DNA of 64,000 nt from Gnetum montanum (taxonomy: Eukaryota; Streptophyta; Gnetopsida; Gnetales; Gnetaceae): assembly GCA_015680685.1 (NCBI GenBank), contig MNCI01006929.1, positions 542,377 to 606,376 on the forward strand, in the 5' to 3' direction. A program made the translations under genes and the position numbers. Shown one piece after another: positions 47,650-59,222 of this stretch (positions are counted from its first letter, which is position 1; each line of letters opens with the position of its first letter). The notes beneath the pieces are model-generated. The model ran no database searches. It saw only the letters and a program-made list of their open reading frames with translations, and was not told where the DNA came from.

Positions 47650-48300
47650 CAATAGGTATCACAATCTTCATCAGAGAGTTGGTGATGAACTTGTTAAAGT
47701 TTATTCATGTCTTCAACATAAGTATATGTTAGGTTCTCAGCTGGTTCTATGCATAATGTGCTACTTTTTGAGTTAGCTATCAACCATTGGATGCCCTACT
47801 ATTTTGTGGTTGCTATGTACAGACACCTTTGAATATCGATTTCTTATGCATACTAATTACATGCTTTAATGTATGTACTTTTGATGGACCAAATCTTCTA
47901 CATGCAATTGCACCAATTATTGTTATATGTGATGCATGGAATATGCTTCTTCTCTAGCTTTTCAAATTCATTCTCTTTGGAGATTTCCAAGGAGAGGTTC
48001 CTTATACCCATTCGTGCATCAACTATGCTTAGCTAAGCTCTTCCCATAATGATGGGGAAGTCACCTTTGCAATTCTTAACCTTGATCACCAAAAAATTGC
48101 CAAGATAAGGCCACCGACAAACTATGGTTACAATGTCCTCTACTAACCTCAAAGGGATAGTAATTGACTGGTCTACCAATTCCAACCAAATGTTGCTCCT
48201 CTTAAGAGGTGGTAGGTTCCAGGCTTTGTACATGTCATGGGAGATGAGATTGACATCGGAACCAGAGTCAAGATAAACCTTGCATGGCTCATGTCTAGAA
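47650..48300 (-). pseudogene. R5 protease
   Basis: Minus strand: EPCKVYLDSGSDVNLIS with an intact D-S-G (about 48270-48250), then in 48233-48033 MYKAWNLPPLKRSNIWLELV, SITIPLRLVEDIVTIV and GDFPIIMGRA, the standard retropepsin flap and C-terminal ILGR block. Retropepsin would cleave the gag-pol polyprotein. No clean boundary with gag is visible; the two were probably one ORF. Confidence 0.75.
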
Positions 48301-48309
48301 ATTTATAGG

Positions 48310-50819
48310 TAAATTAATGGACTTCTAAGGTCAGATCATTTCATGGAAAGATTGCCAGCCTTGATCCAAAAAAAATAGCATGAGTTAGCATCATAGTGTG
48401 GATCTAAGGAAACATTTGGTTTGAAGGGCACTCAAAGGTGTTTGATGCAAAGGATGAGGGTACTGGAGATGCAAGGTGATCAGATGTACTAGGTTGTGAG
48501 GGTTTAGGAGGACTATTGGGTCAGAAAAAAGGTCATTTCCTAGATTGATTGTCCAAACCACATGGCTAGAAAGCCATATGTGAATGTACAACCCTCATGG
48601 CATTTTGTTGCTACGGCTATGGAGGAATTTTGCCCTACATAGATGGAGTGGAGGTAACTGGGTAGAGGGTAGAGGGATGTGTGCAAACAAATGTGAAGGA
48701 TGGTATGGATATGGGTTCTCTTCTCGAGTGGATGGTGAATGTCTTTGATGCTAAAATGAGGCATGGCTTGCAGAACTTCTTGAAGGAATGAGTTGCTAAA
48801 TGTAATACCCATATGGATCTAGTTGCCTATAAGGGTATTGCTGCTTTGGTGGTGGCATTCCCCATGATTGTGGTTGATGTCACTATTGTTATTGCTCATA
48901 TGATTTTGGTGAAGCTCCACTTGGTTAATAAGCTTGTTGTTGTTGGTGGAACTACCTTGGATTGCCCCGAGGATAAGGCAACCATCTGGGTGCTTGCCTA
49001 TGTGCTAGTTGAGGATTAAATGTGTATAACCCTGACTCTTGTAAATGTGACACCACAAGGCAACACCCCTTTGGATGTTCATATTAATAGATGTCACAAC
49101 CAAGATAATTCTCAGAGTCTATTTCCACAACTTCCTCTATGGAAATAGCTTTGATCTTTCCTCTTTGGTAGGCATATTTAGCTTATTTTCACCTCCTGTG
49201 ATTACGATCACTATTTTTATCTTTGGATTATTCAGAAATCTTCATGGTAGTTTGGAATTTTTCATTCAAAGAGTCCCCTAATTTATCAACCTTGATCAAA
49301 ATATCAAACATAGATTTTTAGATAGGTAAGGTTTTCCTATTCACCACTTCATTGAGTGGTGACTCCTCCTTGTCAAAAAATTGAACCTCCTATTTCCTAA
49401 TGAAATGATCCCTATTATATTCTTTTGCACTTTTCCTCTTTTACAACTCACCTTCTTCTTTTGCTACCTACTTTATCAGCCTTAGGATCTAATGAGCTGT
49501 CAATTTAGATAGTCTCCCTTCGGCATAAACCCCAAGATTTCTTTTGGTCTTAACATAGAGCCCATCTATGATGTGGTGGAGTTGCATCCTCTGAGAATAA
49601 CCATGGCCAAGGCATCAATGTAAGAGGGAGTAGTATCTACCCATGGTAGTATCCAAGGGTTCATGTGTTCCCTATTTTCATCCTTGGATCTACCTCCTTA
49701 GATTAGACACTTTGGAGTATGTTTGATATTTGTCGTTGAATAGCTCCAACATGGTACTCCATCTATAAATAGATTCTAGCTCTAAGGACTGGTACCATCT
49801 TTCAACTTATTGGATGTGTCCTAGGCAAAATCTTGAGTTTTTTCCACTCATTTTCTATGTTCTGTAAGGCATAGGCATCATGGAAGGCTTGTAGGTATGT
49901 TTGTAGATCAAATTTGTATCCTCCCTCAAATCTTGAAATATTATTCATATCTAAGCACTTGATCCTATTATCCGTCACATGCCTAGTTAGGATCTTTACT
50001 ACCTTTGCAATGTTGAGCATGCTTCAAGTCATCGACAAAGGTTCATCATCATCACTGCATCAATGATGTTGATGATGGTTTTGATCATCCCTTCAGTCTT
50101 GGTGGCCTTCATAGTCATTGTTGTCTAATTGATTATCTTCATCATGATTATTTTGATGGTGGCTTCTATGAGAACTAGCAAATGAAGAGGATGAAGAGGA
50201 TGGAGGAGAAGATGGACCACCACCATCACTATGGTGTCTACCATCAATTTTTTTCTCATTATGATCCCCATCCTTATATCCCTTGCCATTGTGATGCTTG
50301 CCTAAGTCCCTACCTTAACTGTCACTCTTTCTTGAACCTAGTTTATGAATAGTGGATCACAGGTTTAGGGTCACACCCTCATCACCAATAACAAAGGGTG
50401 GTGATTTTTCATATTAAGAGCCCTTAAGGGGAGGATCCATATTTTCATCTTGGTTTAGTAGGAATAAGGGATCAATGGAATGTTTTCCCTTTTCAAGATC
50501 ATGGTGCTTTTCCTGGTGTCGATCTTGCTTGTGTTCTATTTTAGTGGGATGGTAATCTCGAGAGTCAAGATTATCTACAATGTATTCCTCATGATAATCA
50601 AAGATGCCTAACTTTTTAAGGATTTGAAAGAGTCCCAGACATAGATCGATCGGGAGGCAATACAATATTTCCCTTCATGTTACACCATCACAACTATTCA
50701 TCCTGATGCAAGATGAAGGTGAAGTTTAGTACATACTCATCTAGATGAGTATATACCACTTTGCACTCTTGTGGGACTAGCGATTTAACATCTTCACGCC
50801 TGTGAGAAGAAGAAGACAT
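48310..50819 (-). pseudogene. R5 gag
   Basis: Minus-strand ATG at 50819, the usual MSSSSH start, followed by VVYTHLDEYVLNFTFILHQD, also seen in R9. The capsid-like block in 50020-49802 reads MNNISRFEGGYKFDLQTYLQ and NEWKKLKILPRT. The zinc knuckle near 49100-49060 is damaged (first CX2C pair reads CDIY then a stop), followed by HPKGCC. A Pro/Gln/Tyr-rich C-terminus extends toward the protease. Same plan as R7 gag. Confidence 0.7.
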
Positions 50820-50952
50820 TTTGCAAGATAAAATAAAACCTCAATGTGCTTAGTAGTTATATGTCATGTGAGAGTATTGTTGACCATAAGTCTATCCAAT
50901 GATATTAATAATATTCACTACTCCTAGATAGTGCATGCTTCAACAAACAAAT

Positions 50953-50970
50953 TCCCTAACAACAGCGCCA
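50953..50970 (-). other. R5 primer-binding site (tRNA-Asp)
   Basis: Minus-strand TGGCGCTGTTGTTAGGGA, one base from the LTR, a lightly mutated tRNA-Asp match. No further tRNA similarity is seen beyond it. Confidence 0.75.
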
Positions 50971-50971
50971 A

Positions 50972-51270
50972 TGATGAGTGGTGAGGTAGCCCTATGCCTA
51001 ACCATACAAATCACAAAGAGTTCACACATGATCCAGTCAAATTCTGTGGACTTTATAGTTTCTAGTGTACTAGTCTTCTAGAAAGTGAATCATGCCTTAA
51101 GGTTGTTCAATGCCTTCCCAATTACACTTGTGATGTACACTAGTATGGTTAAGTGTAATTGAGGCATCTAATTTTCATCATTTTGTATTTTATGGTTTTG
51201 GTGTTTTTTAAAACAAATAAAGTAATTGGATTAACTAATTCATTTTAAATAATTAACTAGTATCAAAGCA
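50972..51270 (-). repeat. R5 5' LTR, truncated
   Basis: Matches the first 300 or so bases of the R5 3' LTR (22943-23240), including the GTGTACTAGTCTTCTAG stretch. It then stops at about 51270 within the TAGTATCAAAG stretch. The U3 and TATA parts are missing, and a pol fragment follows directly. Confidence 0.75.
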
Positions 51271-51271
51271 A

Positions 51272-51770
51272 TCCTTCGTGAGCATCCTTGGGAATGTGTA
51301 GTTGATCTTCATCAAGGACACACCAACAAATTAGGCCATCAATGTACACTTTGTAAAGCTGTTTGTTGATTTCCATGAAGTATTTGGCCCAATGAAAATT
51401 TTTTTTCTTCTTTCTAAAGTCAAGATCTTGTGGAATCTCTTGAGTAAGAAAATAGCTATGGATGCCATTATACTAGGTTGTTTCCACAGGTGTTTGGTCA
51501 TATAGTGCTCTTGTAAAGAGGAGTTCGTCTGGAAATTGATTAGAGAGTAGGCTCTCATTCTCTTTATTCTCCCATATTAACTGAGAGAAGTGGTCAATGA
51601 TCACATTTCTTGTCCCTTTTTGATCTACCATTTTGAGATCGAATTCCTGCAAGATCACGAGACACCATATAATATGAGGGCTTACCATTGCCTTGTTCAT
51701 GAGGAAGCAGATTGCATTGTGGTTCATGTGCACAAATACTTTATAGCCAAGCACATAGTATTATTCTATA
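51272..51770 (-). pseudogene. Extra Athila-like pol fragment (RNase H / integrase start)
   Basis: Minus-strand copy of the segment at 45810-46300: MLGYKVFVHMNHNAICFLMN, VDQKGTRNVIIDHFSQL and HLYKVYIDGLICWCVLDEDQ-like residues, followed by a HEG remnant. It is joined directly to the truncated LTR. It comes from a second element whose other parts are gone, or from rearrangement of R5. Confidence 0.7.
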
Positions 51771-51845
51771 ATCCTTTGATCCTTTTTATTTTGCATATTC
51801 TTGTACCTCTTATAATTTATATTGTTTTGTCATCCTTTTTGTCAT

Positions 51846-52644
51846 TGATGGGACGTGATATCGCATGGGAATCGATATCACGTACGCGATATACGTGATA
51901 TCGCAGTCCGCCACAATGTCTATAAATAAGAAGTGGCTCTCCCTTGTTGATCATTAGGAGTTAGATTGTAGTGAAGCTCTAGTAGTTTGATCCCTCCAGA
52001 GATAGATTATTTTCCCATGTCTGCCCATAGTGTGGTGAATGTAATTGTACGACATCCTTTATTCAAGTGTGACATACTTGGACACACACATGACCGACAA
52101 TAAAGATCGAGATTACTTCATCATTGCAGCATTCACTTTGTTATTTATTTATTTATTATTTACTACTTTCTTAATTAGTCTCTCACCCTTATCTCCTAGT
52201 AACGTGGAATGAGTACGACTTGATTACGAGCATTTAAGTGTGACTACTTGGTAACCTAGTGGCGTACCTAGGATCTGCGCTTGGTAATCCCAATGGTAGT
52301 CATGCATGAAGTTCAAGATGTGTACGGATGATCAAGGAATGGATGCTCATCGCACTTAGGCCAAATTAGATTCTCTTACCCTCTCTCTCCTAGATTAGTT
52401 AACTTAATATCACTTTCCATTGCCTTTAGGAGCATCGTTAGATTAGGAACACATCATACACCTCACTCTAGACTAAACCATACATGACAAATGTAATACT
52501 AGTCTAGGTGGGAAGACAACGAACTGTGATCTAAGAATAACTATCTAAGAGCCACAACTAGTCCATCTGCAAAGTTTGACCGGATCGTGCTTGAAAACAC
52601 TCGTATTTGTATGGTTGAATGTAGGGGTACCTCACCACTCATCA
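51846..52644 (+). repeat. R8 5' LTR
   Basis: 799 bases, from TGATGGG to CTCATCA. The GATATC sites are at 51857, 51874 and 51897, with a mutated GATATA at 51888. The TATA box CTATAAATAAG is at about 51921. The left end has lost part of U3 compared with R6. Confidence 0.8.
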
Positions 52645-52645
52645 T

Positions 52646-52663
52646 TGGCACCGTTTTCGTGGA
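52646..52663 (+). other. R8 primer-binding site (tRNA-Asp)
   Basis: TGGCACCGTTTTCGTGGA, one base after the LTR, is recognisably the tRNA-Asp site with a few changes. Confidence 0.75.
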
Positions 52664-52784
52664 TGGTGCTAGTTATTTAGATTAGTTATATCATACAAGG
52701 TTGCTGTATAGGACTTAACAATATATCTCTTAGAAAGAAGTAATCATAAAAAGTCACATTCAAATTCACACACAACTTTAAACA

Positions 52785-54765
52785 ATGCCTCTTTTACAAG
52801 ACAATAATAATGCCACACTTAGTGAGGAAGTTCATTGGAGAACCAAAAAACTATATGACGATGAAGATTGGAGTATACAACCTGAGGTGGGGGCTTCTTA
52901 TAAACATGAACGAAAGCAATGTCATCCCAACACATGGAAGCATAACTTACTGGATGACGATGAACCCCTACTGGCCACTATAAACTTAACAAAAATACAA
53001 GAGGCTATTCGAATCTCATGTAGGCATTGTAAAGAGAGCCGTCTACCCAGGCTTGATTTAAACAGCTTTCCTACTTTCTTAGAAGGCTATGACTTAGATC
53101 CACATCAACATTTACAAGCCTTCTACTATGCCTGCACATGGAATAACATCGATAACGTGTGGCAAAAACTTAAGCTCTTTCCCATGACACTCGTTGACCA
53201 AGCAAAAGTATGGTATAAATCGTTCAAACCAAATTCAATATGATGATGGTCAACAATGATGGAAGCCTTTAACGAAAAATATCAAACCTATGCAAGAGTG
53301 TTAGCCTTGAGGAAACAAATCCAAGGATAGAAACAAGCACAACATGAACCCTTGGACATGGCCTTAGAAAAATATTATGCACTGTTAAACAACTATCCAG
53401 GCCATGGGTTTTCCTAGGAAAGGCTAATGTACCATCATTGATGGGCTACGTAAGGAAATAAGAGAGACCCTAGGAATATATGCCTAAGGTCAACTATGCG
53501 AACTACGAACCCAAAACATCCAAGAGCTTATCAAGCAAGTAGCAAAAGAAGAAGAAGAATTAGCTAGATGGGAGAGTGTTGAAAAACATCAATGGGACCA
53601 AAATCTCAACTCAACAAAGGTCCATGATCATAAAAAAGAGAAATCAACCAATCTCAAGGTGGAAACATCATCTTTGCCAATAAAACAAACATTAGAAGAA
53701 GCCAAGGCAAAGATCAATAAGATGTTGGAATGGACATATCAAAAGTGTGGAGAATTTATCAACAATATTGGAGATAGAGTTTTGACAACCCAAGAAATAG
53801 GACAAAATAGTAGACAATCGGAAAGAAGGGATAAGGAAAATAAGAGCTCAACTATCAATCATACATATGAATGCAACATATGCCTATACGATCACCCCAA
53901 GGGCCAATGCCCAATATTGTTACATCTACATGAGCATTGGGGACATACGCTACATCCAGAGTTGGTAAAGAGATACTATGTTTGATCACAATGGAAACAA
54001 TCCCAGTCGTGGGGGAGACCACCCTTAGACTAGAGGTACCCTTCATGTTATCCAAATTCAAATGCTTATCTTGTTCAACATCCTATTTCTCCAACTGGAC
54101 CAACACACTTTATCTCACCATAGTACTATTCTCCACGATACTATCAAACCATGCCCCCAACACAACCACCACCTTGTGCACCTTATACTCCTTCTAACTT
54201 TCAACATTCTTATCCTTTTCCTCCTTATACATCACCACCAATTATTCCTAAGGTGTCTGCACCACAACAACAACCCATGAATGACACTTGTGCTACTACT
54301 ACTAATAGCAGTGAAAAACCTCCTCAACATCAAAAACATCTTTTCTTTAAACATGGTCGTAAGAAGGGACAACACAATTCTGAGGCCACTGCATCTTCCA
54401 ACCCAGCACAAGTTCCACACTATGGTGCACCCTTACCTTTGAACCCAGTGCCTCATGTAACTTCATTAGGGCCACCAACTAATGCTCCAACAACCATACG
54501 ACCCAATGAACATAGTCATGGAGGGCATCATCCCAATCCTAGCATACCATCTAATGGCCATAAACATCATAGTGGATCAACTCATTATTCAAGAACTACA
54601 TTGCATAAAGTGCCCCACTATGCTTATTATTATCAATTGTGTGAGCCCCGATGGGGTAAGTATGGACTAGTCCCAATACTTCCAACATGCAAGGATCCTC
54701 ATCTTCCATTTATTAATCTTTTCCATGCTCAACTGTTTAGTTATGGGGGATATCCCCCATTCTAA
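52785..54765 (+). pseudogene. R8 gag, best preserved copy
   Basis: Start MPLLQDNNNATLSEEVHW at 52785. The first frame runs 152 codons and includes the capsid-like FLEGYDLDPHQHLQAFYYAC and WQKLKLFPMTLVDQAKVWY. It is cut by a stop at 53241-53243 and by shifts near 53415 and 53485. The frame at 53659-53985 has the zinc knuckle CNICLYDHPKGQC, matching the CX2CX3HX4C pattern of Athila/Tat gag. A Pro/Gln/His-rich tail (54151-54765) ends YGGYPPF. Its N-terminus differs from R5/R7 gag, marking a separate subfamily with R6. Confidence 0.8.
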
Positions 54766-56443
54766 ATAACAAGCAGGGTTAATAAATATTTTTCATTTTC
54801 TTTGATTTTACAACTTTTTGTTTTCTAGTTTTTCATTTTTCAACTTTTTTTTTATCTTTTTATCTTTTTTGTGTTTTTGTCTTTTTACGTTTTTGTAAGT
54901 AATCTCATCTATGAATAAAACACTCATGTGGATCATTGGTTGATGTGTGTTATACGTTATTAAGTCATGAGTGACCAATTATTTGGAACAGTGAGCCCAT
55001 TATACCCACTCATCCATTCTACAAATAAAGAGGTTCTGTTCGAGGGTATAGTGATATTCTTGACATTCTTAAAACTTAAAATTAATTTTTTGTTCATTGT
55101 ACCCAAAATGAAGAAGGATGGACCAAGAGGGAATGATTAGGGTGTGACATCAAGGGGACTTGTGGATTCGCCTTGGTGACAACTGTGGGTGTTATCATGC
55201 AACTTGGTCGTACTAAGGTCCTTGTTTATCTAATAAAAAATGGGAGTAAGAGTAATCAAATGGGCACTCAAAAATCAAACGTTGTTCTAGGGGGTCCCTC
55301 TGGAAAAACATGCACCCATGCTTGAAGGTTGGCGGCTTCTCTAGATTTAGTAAAGTGAAAAAGAAAAAAAAAAAGAGAAAGAGAAAATCAAAAAGAAAAG
55401 TGCCACAAAACAAAAGTCACTCCTCCCTTGAATAAAATGCCAAGTGATCGTACGCCTTGTTGTTATGATACTCTCATAGTTTCTCACCATGAGATGAAAC
55501 AATGCGATGTCACTAATTAGAAGGATGGACTTGGTCCTGATCTTGGAATGACGGGTTAATGACACCTTAATCATGCTTTACATGCATGATTCACTGAGCC
55601 CTGGATCAGTTACCTCATGTCCAGATCTCTACGATCCCCTCTCTACTTCGTCTCATCTCACTGTTCGTGTAATTGTAGCTCATGTCCCATGTAACATAGA
55701 ATTTTCATCTCATTCCAGTGATATTTACATGTGTGAGTTTTGTGGAGTTAGTACGGATTACATCTACCCCTTCTAGTGCCCACGGACACTTTAAATGTGG
55801 TTACACAAGGGCATTATAGGTTGAAACCTGCTTTGGGGAGGACCCATTTGTGTAATCTTTTGTAATCTTTATTTATGACATAGCTCACATGCACCATTTC
55901 TTACCCTCAGCATAATTTTCAAACGATTTTCTTTCCCTACTACTATCCCTTTGATTCAACATTCCTATGAATCATCATAGAACCTTTTTCTCTACCATCC
56001 GAGGCCCTTATTGATAAATTCCACNGAACCTTTTTCTCTACCATCCGAGGCCCTTATTGATAAATTCCACACCATCATAATTTTCATGCCTTCATTGATA
56101 AATTCCACACCATCATAATTTTCGTGCCTTTAGGACTAGTTGAATTACCCTGGAACCTTTTAACAATCATCCAGATGTCCTTAGTTTACATCGTTTATTT
56201 TTAAAAAGAATATTAAAAATTTGGTACATTCTCTACAAGTTGTGATTGTGAGACCCTTGCTTTCATACCTATATCTCGCTCGCTGGTACTCCGATTTTCA
56301 TTTCGTCTAAACCTACATGAACCCGGAGTGTTCAACTTAGTTATGGGGGAGGGGCACACGCCGAATAGTGCATAAATTTTTTGAAATTCATCATTGCCCG
56401 AAGGACATCTTTAAGGGTAATTATTTGTAAAATTAAGAATAGC
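54766..56443 (+). repeat. R8 spacer and ORF2 leader remnant
   Basis: Closely parallels 27465-28800 of R6. From 56225 it matches the R6 leader (28990-29190), including CCCGGAGTGTTCAAC at the donor position. The about 150 bases of GATATC array and TATA box seen in R6 are missing. An N at 56025 is flanked by a 45-base duplication. Confidence 0.7.
56025..56025. other. Single N flanked by a 45-base direct duplication
   Basis: The sequence at about 55980-56024 is repeated at 56026-56070. A shorter further repeat of the CATTGATAAATTCCAC stretch follows it. An assembly join is likely. Confidence 0.8.
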
Positions 56444-56690
56444 ATGTGTACAGATGATTAAGGAACGGATGCTCATCGCACTTAGGCTAGATTAGATTCT
56501 CTTACCCTCTCTCTCCTAGATTAGTTAACTTAATACGTGACAAATATAATACTAGTCTAGGTGGGAAGATAGCGAACTGCGACCTAAGGATAATTGTCTA
56601 GGTGCCACAACTAGTACGTCTGCGCAGTTCGACCGGATCGTGCATGAAAATGCTCGTATTCGTATGGTTGAGTGTAAGGGTACCTTGCCT
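56444..56690 (+). repeat. R8 3' LTR, truncated and internally deleted
   Basis: Begins inside the LTR with ATGTGTACAGATGATTAAGG and has a further internal deletion near 56533. It then runs to the family terminus (CGTATGGTTGAGTG, GTACCTTGCC) but lacks the final CTCATCA. Confidence 0.75.
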
Positions 56691-58670
56691 CGTCCTTGCA
56701 CTTGCATGCAATTTTAAGTTTCAGAGCTTAGTGTTGATATCAACACTACCCATGCTAGACATGGGGCCATGGCCAATTTGTTTAACCCGTCAAAAGATAG
56801 TACCGCTATTTTAAAACCATTGCTATATTCAAAGAGAATTACCTCATTCATAGGGTGCTTTCAATTAATTTCTTTTTTTAGGCAGCCTTTATGATATTTA
56901 TTGTTTTAGTATCGTCATTATTATCCGTCAACGTTGGTGATGACTAATAAACGTTAATTTTCAAAATAAAAAATAAAAAATAAACTGCTTTTGGTTTTAG
57001 CCCCATGTAAGTTTTGCTGTGCAAATGGATAACGAGATGCTGTTATAATTGCAAACCTGTAGGCGACAACAACGCTCAGGACAGCAGTTTTCTGGAGAAT
57101 AATGGTGCAGGCCACTAATATTGTTCATTTGATTCCTTGGCCGACGATATGATCCGATTTTCAGGTGGAACTTTTCAATATGTGGTTGTGTTTCAGCCCC
57201 TTTAAGCAGCTGCAAAATGTGAAGCTACAGTGTCCAATGCAATGGCAAGGGTGGAGGTTTCACTCGATTTTCAATTCCTCAACGCGGCGTAGTTGAGATT
57301 TCATGCTAGAATTACAATGTTTATATACGTAATATAATTTCGCTATCCTGATTAATATTAAATAATGTTTGTATATTTGACAAATCAAAGGGTAGTTATT
57401 CGTCCATATGTTTTATAGGTAAATATTGAGAGACTAAGTGGTACAACCAAACTACCAAAAAATACGCTAACGTTGATATTGCTAAGTTAAATAGAAAATG
57501 ATGCACTGCCATAGTCTGGAACGTGGGCAACGGATTTTATTTTTCTGTAAAGTTGTATCAGCCTTGGTCATCATCACTCTCCTCCACGTCCACAGTATCT
57601 GGGAATTGTGCACCAACAAGGCCCTGTGTTGACGAATCCTCCAAGCTTCCAAGGTCTTTTAATTAAGACCAGGCAACCATGGCGGCACTCTTATATGTCT
57701 GTTTTTTATCTTGGCTGCTTTCCCGTGAACGTCTCCCCAGCAACCTTCACTGTGCTAAAAAAAACCGGTAAATGTCTTGGACCATACGTCGCCGTTGTGT
57801 AGTTGGTGAAGGGATTTTGGCTTTCGCCACCATCATTTGCAGTATGTTTTTGCTCACCCTTGCCTCGTCCATTATTAGGTCTGTAATGTCCTGTAAAACC
57901 TGGAAAGGTCTCATCATTAAAACTTATCATGGCTTTGAATCAGAGAACGTGATCTGAGCCTTCATGAAAAAATTAGTATGAAGGCAAGTTGTAGCAGCAT
58001 TTCTGCGCTAGCTTCTGTAGTTGTTTCTTAAACATAGCTATGCAGCTTAACTCAAAATAAGTGAGTAAAAGAGAGAAGTGTAACAAACCAAAAGATGAGT
58101 TCTTAATTGATGCAGATCAATGAAATGAATTACTGCATTCATCTTCTTCATCCCCTCTCCTTTTTAAATTACAAAATAAAAGAAAATAATAGGGTGAGGG
58201 CGGAAGCTGGCAACTGTGAACTGCAACCTGTTTGTTACTAACAGCACCATCCCCGCCACCATGCTTTCCTATTAAGCAATTATTTCCTATTAAGCGATTA
58301 TTTCCTTTACAGTTTTTCGTCTCCAGTGTGTCAGGTGACAATGATGGAAATGAGCCAATTATCCAAGGTTTATGTGTTGCTACGATTCCGATGATTGGGC
58401 CGATTTTTGCAACGGTAATAAGTTTAAATCCGGTAAGTTTCTACTGCAACTTAGTATAACGAACGCACTGACGTGAGAGGAGCGTGCAGGGAACCTGCAG
58501 TCTTTGGCTTATTTGCAGGCATGCTTGGTTGAATCAGCATGTTAGGCTGGATTTGGTGTTGGAAGTTGCTGCCCGTCAAGCTCCTACTGGCCGCCTTTCT
58601 GGAAGTTTTCAATCAGGAATTATCTGAAAAGTTTAGCACCTTCATGAAGTATGAACTAAAAAAAAACAAA
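56691..58670. other. Low-repeat island, left part; no gene established
   Basis: Base composition and word use differ from the retroelement regions. Short open frames occur on both strands (57706-57930 minus, 57608-57802 plus, 58117-58341 minus, 58232-58459 plus) without clear conserved motifs or consistent splice structure. It may be single-copy DNA or an old gene remnant. Confidence 0.3.
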
Positions 58671-58678
58671 AAACCAAA

Positions 58679-58912
58679 ATGAGAGTTTCATGGTGGCCTT
58701 TGTCGCAGAAAGGTGGTAGGCTAGTTCTATGTATCAAGCACCTTTGCTGCCCCGCCGTCAGTGATAAGGTTGGACTGAGAAATATTCATACGCCCGTTGA
58801 GGAAGGATCCTTAGATGGTTCTGTTCTTGATTCAAAGAAAATATGGGTGAGCCTATTCGCCTTGCAATGTGAACATTCTCAACGCCTATGGCCTAGCGAA
58901 AAAATACAGTAG
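58679..58912 (+). CDS. Hypothetical small ORF, 77 codons
   Basis: MRVSWWPLSQKGGRLVLCIK ... WPSEKIQ. It lies in GC-richer DNA, 28 bases upstream of the next ORF's start. There is no recognisable domain. A GTGAGC at 58850 could be a splice donor. It could be part of a transcript leader rather than a protein. Confidence 0.15.
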   Translation: MRVSWWPLSQKGGRLVLCIKHLCCPAVSDKVGLRNIHTPVEEGSLDGSVLDSKKIWVSLFALQCEHSQRLWPSEKIQ

Positions 58913-58942
58913 CTGGAAACAACGGCAGCCTGCGACCCTATG

Positions 58943-59176
58943 TTCATGGCTGCAAGGAGGCAATCTTGGGCCTGCTGCAGTGGCGCTCTTTCCTTGCTGG
59001 ATCTGCTCTTCGTGACCTTAGTCATCTCTGGCACCACTGCTGACGATCTGGCCCTGCCCTTCGAGTCGTCACCAGATCGGCGTTCTCTGCATTCTCCCTA
59101 TCTCAGCATCCCCGGTGGCGTGGTCCACCATGTCCACCTACGTATCCCTGGTGGCTTTGGCTTGAACCCTAATTAA
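58943..59176 (+). CDS. Hypothetical ORF with N-terminal hydrophobic segment
   Basis: The first of two nearby ATGs is at 58940. The 78-codon product has a hydrophobic stretch at residues about 17-33 (LSLLDLLFVTLVISGTTA) that looks like a signal peptide. A polar part (FESSPDRRSLHSPYLSIPGG) and a His/Val-rich end follow. The region is clearly richer in G and C than its surroundings. No family recognised. It could be the first exon of a secreted or receptor-like protein, or a chance frame. Confidence 0.25.
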   Translation, partial: FMAARRQSWACCSGALSLLDLLFVTLVISGTTADDLALPFESSPDRRSLHSPYLSIPGGVVHHVHLRIPGGFGLNPN

Positions 59177-59222
59177 TCCACTTGGCAGCGGGACAAATTG
59201 TGCATAACAGAAAGTTTGGAGC

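Larger units (their letters stand above)
22943..51270 (-). mobile_element. R5: Athila-like LTR retrotransposon carrying two nested insertions
   Basis: Minus strand. The order is 5' LTR (50972-51270, truncated), primer-binding site (50953-50970), gag, protease, RT, RNase H, integrase (to 44822), spacer (37647-35950), internal promoter, leader intron, ORF2 (35370-33191 and 24750-24123) and 3' LTR (22943-23885). Removing R6 (24751-33185) and R7 (37648-44816) leaves about 12.7 kb, within the Athila size range. The reconstruction rests on three points: ORF2 is collinear across R6, R3 matches across the R7 junction, and both LTRs belong to the same subtype. All coding parts are broken. Confidence 0.8.
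51846..56690 (+). mobile_element. R8: pol-less gag element, 3' deleted
   Basis: 5' LTR (51846-52644), primer-binding site (52646-52663), gag (52785-54765), spacer (54766-56215), leader remnant (56216-56443) and a shortened 3' LTR (56444-56690). It shares with R6 the same gag, the same gag-to-spacer junction without pol, and the same leader. The internal promoter block and ORF2 have been deleted: spacer passes directly into leader near 56225, and leader into the middle of the LTR near 56443. Confidence 0.75.

Noticed and set aside
57706-57930. Minus-strand ORF resembling the F-x-x-Y repeats of BURP-type polygalacturonase subunits
   Set aside because: Only two FT-x-Y-like words and no BURP domain or continuing repeats nearby; too weak to claim.
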